DNA from: Xenopus tropicalis | Taxonomy: Eukaryota > Chordata > Amphibia > Anura > Pipidae | Reading direction: 5' to 3' | Assembly (NCBI RefSeq): GCF_000004195.4 | Contig: NC_030679.2 | Span: forward strand, 29,129,712 to 29,193,711 | Length of the DNA: 64,000 nucleotides | In this document: positions 56,926 through 64,000 of the stretch, piece by piece | How positions within the stretch are numbered: the stretch's first letter is position 1 | Layout: each line of letters opens with the position of its first letter | The notes under the pieces: model-generated | Databases searched by the model: none | What the model saw: only the letters and a program-made list of their open reading frames with translations | What the model was told of the DNA's origin: nothing | Translations under genes and position numbers: made by a program

Positions 56926-58264
56926 CTATCCATATGAATTTTGTGGTCAAAGCCTCAGTACTCATTGCCTTATGGTTTAAAACTTATTGGTGAGCACAAC
57001 TTTCCCTTTTTCAAAAATATATTAAATTGGCACAAATAACCCAATGTGTTTCAACTCCATTGAAAGAGTGGTCTTCATCAGGAACACATGTACAAGATAC
57101 TGTACCTGTGACTAAAGGTTTACTAATTCAACTGGATGGGGGCTTTGAGGTGGATCCCTACACTGAGCACCCAAACATATAAGTGATTGTATCTTTTGAA
57201 TCTCTACTGGAAATACATTTAATCAGTGGAAATGATTAATTTGGTCTGTCTGACTAACATAAGCCAGTGATTTAAATACAACTGTGCTTTCCTGTATCTT
57301 AGGAACAGAAAATCAGGAGTCATTTGGTTGCACCCAGGGGTAAATGTTAAGCTGAAGGAGCAGGAAAAGCTATAGAATCTCTCTAAAAAAAACATTTACT
57401 ACTGTTGAACTGATTGATTATCAGAAATATTTGAATTGCTCATTAAGCTAAAAAAATAATGTACATGGAAAACCCCAATCAACACAAAATGCAGAAATCT
57501 TTTAGGAAATTGTATTTAGAGACAAGTGATCATCTTTAAAAGAATATGTGTGAATTTAGCCATATGATTCACTCCCAGTGCATTTCCAACAGGTCTGTTC
57601 AGTGAGATTTTGGATGGATCCTTGGTGACTATGATTGTCTGGGCTAGAGTAGTAAATAACTGTGCACAAAGAGAAAATATGATAAAAATGTCAGCAACAT
57701 AACTTACATCTAATAAGAGTATGGTGTCTTAAATCCTTGAGCACCATTATGTCATGTTTTTATGGGTGGAAGTGCCAGTAAAAAATGATTGGACTTAAAA
57801 ATGAAATCAGCACATGACATGAAAAGCAAATAGATACTAGCAGTGTAGGTCAAGGCATGTGTATTTTATTCTCATCTTTTTTACTGGTACCACCTTGTGT
57901 AAGCATTATTTACTACTTCCTGTGTGAATTCAGGCAATTTGTACAGAGCACATTTCACAATAGAAAATGCCATAATACATGGCCATGTCACATATATACA
58001 CCTGGCCTATTAATAACAATAGTAGTGTAGCATTGTATCAGGTCAATACAGTAAAAACCATAAAACACATATAGGTTGACGAATGGTTCGTTAATATACA
58101 ACTTCTACTTTCCTCTAAACAAGTCAAGCAGAGCACAATTGTGGCTACTAGAAGAAAGCATTGGGCAACTGTTTAAGTTAATAATGTTAGTGCTTTGTGA
58201 AAGAAATCCAGGATATTGCATTGCAGACATTTTGAAACCTCTGAATTTTAAGAAACTGATTATA
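56926..58264. other. Spacer, possible repeat scrap near 57.05 kb
   Basis: CAATGTGTTTCAACTCCATT then GAAAGAGTGGTCTTCATCAG at 57041-57080 looks like a motif of a frog interspersed repeat, but its borders are unclear. No gene. Confidence 0.3.
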
Positions 58265-58584
58265 CAGGTATAGGACCCATTATCTGGAAACCCATTATCC
58301 AGAAAACTCTGAACTACGGCAAGGCCATCTCCCATAGACTCCATTATAATCAAATAATTCTATTTTTTAAAAATAATTTCCTTTTCTCCTGTAATAACAA
58401 AACAGTACCTTGTACTTGATCCCAACTAAGAAACAATTAAACATTATTAGAAGCAGAACAATTCTATTTGGTTTATTTAACGTATAAATGATTTTTAACA
58501 AACTTAAGGCATGGTGATCCAAATTCCTGAAAGATCCCTTGTTTGGAAAACCCCAGATTCCGAGCATTCTGGATCCCATATCTG
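58265..58584 (-). mobile_element. TA-C miniature element, reverse orientation
   Basis: Start CAGGTATAGGACCCATTATC, end GGATCCCATATCTG, flanked by TA. The inner blocks run in the reverse order of the other copies (GGCCATCTCCCATAGACTCC first). Confidence 0.75.
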
Positions 58585-61055
58585 TAATATATTTTTGCTT
58601 ATGTAAAATCAAAACTATTTTAGACTTGGTAGCAATAGAGGTTTACTACACTGAATGCTATGCAACAATATGGAGCCACTGCATCGGATCAAGTAGCCCA
58701 CCTAGCTACCGATAAACCATCATTATTCTAACTGCCCTAGATCAGGTATAAATAATTGTCATTGGTTGGTATTGGTTGCTGGAATGGTGTACAGTGTATA
58801 CATTACTGTAATAATAGTTTTAAATGTCCTCTTAAACCCTAAATATTTGTACTTTTTACTTACCTAATGGTAGGCCTGATACTATGTAACTTTGAAATAT
58901 TACACTGATTTCCAAGCTGTTTTTATGACCAAACCGAATTTGTTTTCTGTCTACCTATAAACTGAATTATCTAAAATATTGTTTCCATAGCTTTTTCATA
59001 ACAACTATTATATCAATATTCCCCAGTGCCTTCTCTTTATTCTCCCCCCCAACCCACACACACACACATTTTTATCACTTTTCCATTTTCCATATCTACC
59101 ATCTGTTCTCCAGCTCAGCTTTTTGTGTGCCATTTGTTGAGGGGGTCCTATGGGATCTTTCCAAATGTCTCCGCATTCGCCTTCTGCAATCCCTTGTTCC
59201 CGTCTAAGTAGATATGTTGAAAAGCTGGCTGCTTTACAGATCTTTTATCTATTGTACTGTACTGTGTCTGTTCTCCGTACGTGCCCTTGTCGTATTTTTT
59301 CACCTTATGGAGCAATTATGCTCCACAAGTTTATTCAGGCTAAATATGCATTAAATGGATAGTGTAGAGGAAATAATGCAATCAACCTTTAAACAACCCA
59401 TGACCTAATCAGCTGTTATTATGTTGATTTCATCCACTGAACATTCACCGAATAATAATAGTAATAATACTTGTATATATTTAACTTTGTCACTAAAAGA
59501 AAAACCTTCCGTGTACCCCGTTTCATATACAGTGTGCAGTTATTTAGAATTCCTTGAGGAAACTGTATCATTCTTACAATGTCAAATGTCTTATAGGAAA
59601 TACAACTAAGCCACTTTATCTTTCTTAACCTGTCATCATACAGACAACTTGCAGGTTTAACTGAAGAGCCATCAAGGATGTATATCATTTAAATATATGC
59701 TGCTGATACTTTTTAGTGGATAGAAAATCGCAGGTGCTTAATGGGTATTTATGACACAGGGAATACTTGTAGGTCACAAAAGCAATTTAAGGTAGCTGGT
59801 GCACAACATCATTATATTAAGTTTTAATAAGTGAAAGGATGTACATTAAAATACATGAGAAATGCAAAGTTGCAAATGGACTAGAGTAAACCTCCTCCTA
59901 AAGGGAAGTGAAGCCAATTGCCACATTATATACCTATATTGCCTCCCAGATGATACAACAGATGCCATTTGTCTTACTCAACATGAACAACATAATATTA
60001 ATATTGAGGCTCAACCAGGAAACATTGTTTGCCTCGTGCCATTGCTGGAGGAGGAAAAAGCCGGATAGCAAGATGCTAAGCCGATGCTAAGGATTGTTTG
60101 GATTTGGCATTCCTTTTTGATTATGAGGTTGATGGACTTGAGTGGCATCTTCAGCCCAAGAGCATGTTGTCACATATTTTTTCATTAAAACAAATGATGT
60201 GCTGTATTGTTCCAGGAATCGCTTTATGTGATGTGTTAGTAAACCCTAGAAGAAAAAAAGATTCTTTTTAATTCTTTATCCATTAAAAAAAAAGAAAGGG
60301 AAAAGAGGAAAACAAGAATAAGTGAGATAGAGAGGGAAAGAAAGAGATGGAGTATGTGCTTAAACACCATCACCTGACATTGCAAATACACTATACATAC
60401 GTTTAGGAAACAGGGTCATAAATTTGCTTTGAGCTTACTTTTAAAAAGCTTGCTCAGCACTCGTTGGAACAATATGAAAGTCTGATCTATTAAAAGTGTC
60501 TTTAAAAAATGCATTACTATTAGGAGCAATTTTAGCCCTGCCATTTCTTCCTCTTCTTTTTTTTAATAAACATGTGTAAGCTGCACAATACATAATACTA
60601 TAAAAACCAGGTGCAATTGATGCCTTGTTAAAAGAGCTTACGGTGTAACTTTTATTACTGCGCACAGCAAGATGTAGTCACTAAAACTGGTTCTGCCTTC
60701 TGTCTAACCTTTCATATTCCAGCAATCCCAGCACAACCACATTCCTCTTCATTATTGTAATTTCAACTTTTTAACTGGTGCTGCACTTTTATCCAGCAGG
60801 TAACCAAGGCTGGGTGAGAGCAGTAGGAATCTACCCCTGGTGATACGTGGAACAGAGATGCAGGTGCGAGGGAAAGCTGTATAATAATCATTAGCTGTTA
60901 TAAAGCAAGCTACTGGAACTTATTACGGCTAAATACAAACATAAAAAAATGCATAACACTAGTAGGATCTGGATTGTGCAAGATGTGCCTGTCCCATTGC
61001 TCTACATTTTGCCTCAATGGTGCCATGTTGCCTGTTAGTGTTCTAGGTACTGCCA
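58585..61055. other. Long spacer, nothing recognised
   Basis: It contains a short CACACACACACA run near 59058-59069 and purine-rich tracts at 60290-60350. No coding gene or RNA is supported. Confidence 0.35.
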
Positions 61056-61059
61056 TTGG

Positions 61060-61330
61060 CTCTGTACCAGGGGCGGGCCAAGCCAACCAGGTGCCATAGG
61101 CAACCCGGACGGCCACCACGACCCTGCCCCTCCCCCCCCGGAGCTTTTGGGCGCATGCGCAGTTCGGGGGTGCGATGCTATGGGTCATTGCCCCCGCCAC
61201 TAATGACAAGCGGCGGGGGCAATGACAAAGAAGGAGGACTAGGGGTAGGCAGGTTAGGCTCCTGCCTGGCGCCCCCTAATTGTTGCACCCTAGGCAGCTA
61301 CCTCTTCTGCCTACCCCTAGTTCCAGCCCT
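61060..61330. repeat. GC-rich repeat with 15-bp hairpin
   Basis: GTCATTGCCCCCGCC (61184-61198) and GGCGGGGGCAATGAC (61212-61226) are perfect inverted copies with a 13-base loop. A second weaker pair is GGACTAGGGGTAGGCAG (about 61237) and CTGCCTACCCCTAGTTCC (about 61308). The segment is much richer in G+C than its surroundings and contains GGGCGCATGCGCAG. It is probably an interspersed repeat of unassigned class. Confidence 0.55.
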
Positions 61331-61524
61331 GCTCTGTACATGTGCTAAATATCATACAAAATAAAATTTTCCTCCTCTGTTTCTGAGGGTGCTCTGTATT
61401 TCTCTTCCTTGATCGCCTGTGGAAATCTGAAGGGCCTCCATGATCAATTCCATAATGAATTTCTGAGCAAGAATCAACATGTTCATTTAAATCTGAGGCC
61501 CTGATTGGCAGTGGCAACATGGAA

Positions 61525-61909
61525 AAAGGTGAGAAAATATGGCGCCAGCCTGGTGCTAATTTTTGAATACAGCCTGGTGCTAATTTTTGAATGCCTGCGG
61601 CGTAGAGGCGGGGCAGGCAATATATGATTGACAGCTCAGATTTTTAATAACAATTACTTTAACTTTCCATTCAGCACTTCCTATACATCACCTAGATGGC
61701 AAATGCACTAGATTTTAGGGTGATACAAAGCTTGCCTTAATAACAGTGCACACAAAATGGCGCCGGCCTGCTGGCTGTGACTACTAATTCCAAGACTGAA
61801 GGGAAAATAAATTCAATAATTGAAATAGTGTAAGTAAAGTTTATTTTGCTCTACAAACCTGATTCAAAAGGATTTGGAATTACTTCTTAGGATGGCAAGT
61901 CCCCTTTAA
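61525..61909 (+). mobile_element. T2-like element, left end lost
   Basis: The right end GGATGGCAAGTCCCCTTTAA matches that of 62208-62713, as do GTAGAGGCGGGGCAGGCAAT, GATACAAAGCTTGCCTTAAT and CAAAATGGCGCCGGCCTG blocks. Left of it a 23-24 bp stretch starting CAGCCTGGTGCTAATTTTTG is tandemly duplicated (61547 and 61571). The left TTAAAGG end was not found. Confidence 0.6.
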
Positions 61910-62124
61910 GTTGGTAATTCTGGCCTTCAACCCTAGCTGGTGATTTACTGCTGAATCAAATACTGGCAGGGTGGCAACACTATCTGTATACCCTACTTAT
62001 GAATATTATATATAATAAAAACTGGGCCTCCTGATCTGCTACAATCCCCTTCAGGGAGAGAAATCACAGAGTCTGGGATCCCAAGCATTAAAGCAGACGA
62101 TTCAAACTTTTTTGTCCAGGCCTA

Positions 62125-62196
62125 TGTTAAAATGAGCTTCAGTTGAAGGTTTGCTTACCAAAGTAAGCAAACCTTCAACTGAAGCTCATTTTAACA
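62125..62196. repeat. Perfect 34-bp hairpin with 4-base loop
   Basis: The arms 62125-62158 and 62163-62196 are exact reverse complements, with a CAAA loop at 62159-62162. The arm starts TGTTAAAATGAGCTTCAGTT. It lies 11 bp left of a T2-like element. It has no visible transposon ends of its own. A perfect palindrome of this size suggests a recent fold-back or template-switch event, or a small inverted-repeat element. Confidence 0.95.
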
Positions 62197-62207
62197 GTCA
62201 CAATGCA

Positions 62208-62713
62208 TTAAAGAGGACCTGTCACCCAGACATAAAAAGCTGTATTATAAAAGTCATTTTCAAGTTTAACAAGAAACCCAAATTAATTTTTATATTAACA
62301 CATCCAAACCCATTATAAAGGCATTTAAAATCCCAATTGTCAATCATATATTGCCTGCCCCGCCTCTATGCCTTAGGCATAGAGGCGGGGCAGGCAAGTA
62401 CTTTAACTTTCAATTCAGCTCTCACTTTCCCCCTCCCTCTTAACCATCTAACTGTGTAGCCAGTGCATAGGCCTGGGCATCTGGTCCCCCATTCTGGAAC
62501 ATATACACAATTTTGGGGTGATACAAAGCTTGCCTTAATAACAGTATCCACAAAATGGCACCTGCCTATTTGATGTGATTGTGTAATTCCAGGACTGAAG
62601 GAAACAAGGTTTATATACAGTAACTTATATAGTGTATGTGAAGTTTATTTTGCTTTACAAACACAATAGAAAATAATTTTGAATTATTTCTTAGGGTGAC
62701 AGGTCCCCTTTAA
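62208..62713 (+). mobile_element. T2-like element with inner palindrome
   Basis: The ends TTAAAGAGGACCTGTCACCC and GGGTGACAGGTCCCCTTTAA are inverted copies with one mismatch in about 19, including TTAA at both borders. A perfect inner palindrome with 23-bp arms and one central base (62351-62397) is built on TTGCCTGCCCCGCCTCTATG. It has no coding capacity. It is the most intact TTAA-bounded copy here. Confidence 0.85.
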
Positions 62714-62884
62714 ATCCCTAAATATTAAATAAATGTTCATTTTAAATATCCTCCTAACTTTCTGCTATCCAACTTTCCCAAAGGGAACCAGAGCCATAAT
62801 TTGTCTAAAAGACATAAGAGCTGTATACTGGAAAACTTTCTTAAATAAAATATGGGAATATAAAGTACTTTTTAAGTAAAAGAA

Positions 62885-63263
62885 TGAGTGATGAGCGAAT
62901 CTGTCCCATTTCGCTTCGCCATAAAATTTACGAAACGGCAAGAAAATTTGTGAAACGGCGAAACATTCGGGAAACACATTTGTCGTGTGTTTTTTTTTGG
63001 CGTCTGCATCTATTTTTTTGTCGCCAGCACTTTTCTGACACAACCGCGCCTTTTCCGACGTGACTTCGTCTTTTCTGATGTGACCACACCCAATTTGTCG
63101 TGACCGCGCCCTTTTTTTTAACACAACCACACCTGATTTGACGCGATCACGCCCTTTTTAACACGACCACACACGATTTGACGTGACTGCGCCCGAATTG
63201 ACGTGACCGCGCCCGAATTGACATGCAACAAAAACAAATTTCTGTGCAATGAATTTATCACTA
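62885..63263 (+). mobile_element. hAT-B element with 20-bp core repeats
   Basis: It starts TGAGTGATGAGCGAATCTGT and ends GAATTTATCACTA, with a perfect 8-bp duplication TAAAAGAA (62877-62884, 63264-63271). The right two thirds are a degenerate array of about ten GACGTGACCGCGCCCGAATT-like units of about 20 bp, at 63025-63225. The usual GCCAATGGCGAAA right-hand block is absent, apparently replaced by the array. Confidence 0.88.
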
Positions 63264-63991
63264 TAAAAGAACATTAAGCCATTATATACAGTACAGTATA
63301 TCAAAGTTACACTGAATGGCAATGTTGCTTTCCCTTTAAGCTTCTACAGCATCTACAAACTACTGAATTGACATGTTTTATTATTTGATGTAAAGGAAAA
63401 CAAAATATCACGCGAGTACCATACTGCATACAGATAGATATTCAGCCCTCTGAAAAGTATTTGTAACTGGATTCTAAAATATTTTAGCTCAAGAATGCTT
63501 TTAAATATTCAGATGTATTTTGATGTAGTTTATTTGCATGTAAAGCGTTATTTTCTAGGGACACAAAAATGCTAGTGGTGCATTTATTTAAGGAAGTACT
63601 GTAAAAATATTTATCGAAGACATAACAATTTGCTGTTATCATTCAGTTTGCATTTGTAAGTTTGCATAGCTTTGTGCATTTTAAAGGGAGAATATTCTAA
63701 GTAGGATTTATTATCTATTTATTTTCTTTCAAATAGGCAGTAATCTGTGAGTGCACTGCTTTTTTTATCCATAGAATATTCTTTATATGTATTTGTGCAT
63801 GCATTTATATGTACAGAGGAAGCAGACTATACTGGGGGTCTCCCAGTGTTTTTTCTGTTGAATATTTCATATTGCTTGTGAAATAGGCAGCAATAACCAC
63901 AGCACCCCTAGTGGCATGAATGGTTTTTTCCTATAATTGTTCACCAATAACACCTAAAGCAATACGTCAGCTTTTCCTTATATGTTAAATA
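63264..63991. other. Spacer, nothing recognised
   Basis: AT-rich sequence without gene signals. Confidence 0.4.
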
Positions 63992-64000
63992 TAGTGATGA
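63992..64000 (+). repeat. Probable hAT-B left end cut by the window edge
   Basis: The final nine bases TAGTGATGA equal the first nine of the hAT-B terminus. Too short to be certain. Confidence 0.4.

Noticed and set aside
62125..62196. A microRNA precursor
   Set aside because: The stem is perfect and the loop has only four bases, unlike normal animal precursors. Without small-RNA evidence it is better described as a palindrome.

Overview
The window looks like repeat-rich, gene-poor DNA from an amphibian nuclear genome, most likely a Xenopus frog. The base composition is AT-rich and there is no dense open-reading-frame organisation. The interspersed repeats are of types I associate with Xenopus: TTAAAGG-ended (T2-like) miniature elements, short inverted-repeat elements with 8-bp duplications, CR1/L2-type LINEs ending in a TATGTAAC-type tail, and an L1 tail. 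The species call is inference; X. tropicalis and X. laevis cannot be separated from this alone. I see no host protein-coding gene, no tRNA or rRNA gene and no CRISPR. The window may be intergenic or lie inside a large intron. Almost all reading frames above 60 codons are chance frames or run through tandem repeats; the exceptions are retroelement remnants.

Repeat families (working names used below). hAT-A has TAGRGATGTAGCGAAC ends and 8-bp target duplications: 9830-10585, 23563-24118, 48484-51413. hAT-B has TAGTGATGAGCGAA ends and 8-bp duplications: 488, 5223, 20696, 31773, 35944, 45944, 46320, 62885, plus end fragments at 25027 and 63992. TA-C has CAGGTATRGGACC ends flanked by TA: 1519, 5680, 22273, 40081, 58265 and fragments. 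Foldback-D has a GGGGCACATTTA end and a 52-bp tandem array in its loop: 18366-19648, with an older copy at about 3040-4238. T2-like elements have TTAAAGG ends: 6827, 10804, 61525, 62208. E has CAGTGNTCCCCAACC starts: 25729, 41735. F has CTAAAGGTGGCC ends: 15192, 32504. G has GGGATGCACCGAATCC ends: 1309, 33066.

Retroelements. A CR1/L2-type LINE with an internally deleted reverse transcriptase lies at 11440-12518. A minus-strand CR1 lies at 37681-39270, and its 3' untranslated region has expanded into about 24 copies of a 41-bp unit. Smaller CR1 scraps are at 14636 and 19680. A 5'-truncated L1 with poly-A and a 14-15 bp target duplication (48615-50347) sits inside a hAT-A copy. A minus-strand Ty3/Gypsy-like gag remnant with a SCAN-like region is at 46763-47846, and LTR-like segments are at about 27.4-28.55 kb and 29.9-30.5 kb.

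Layout. 0-6 kb holds small DNA elements and the first 52-bp array. 9.8-12.5 kb holds hAT-A, a T2-like element and the CR1. 15-24 kb holds foldbacks, the second 52-bp array and two hAT copies. 26.2-31.4 kb holds candidate regulatory sequence interrupted by LTR-like segments. 32-39 kb holds nested foldbacks and the CR1 with its minisatellite. 41-51 kb holds nested insertions and the retroelement remnants. 55.9-57 kb holds two long foldbacks. 61-63.3 kb holds hairpin-rich T2-like and hAT-B DNA. The remaining spans look like aged single-copy DNA.

The most unusual theme is that several unrelated transposon types each carry, at their centre, a different tandem repeat (20-24, 40, 41 or 52 bp). This suggests that transposon loops and 3' untranslated regions are where new minisatellites arise here. 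Nested insertions also give a local relative chronology.
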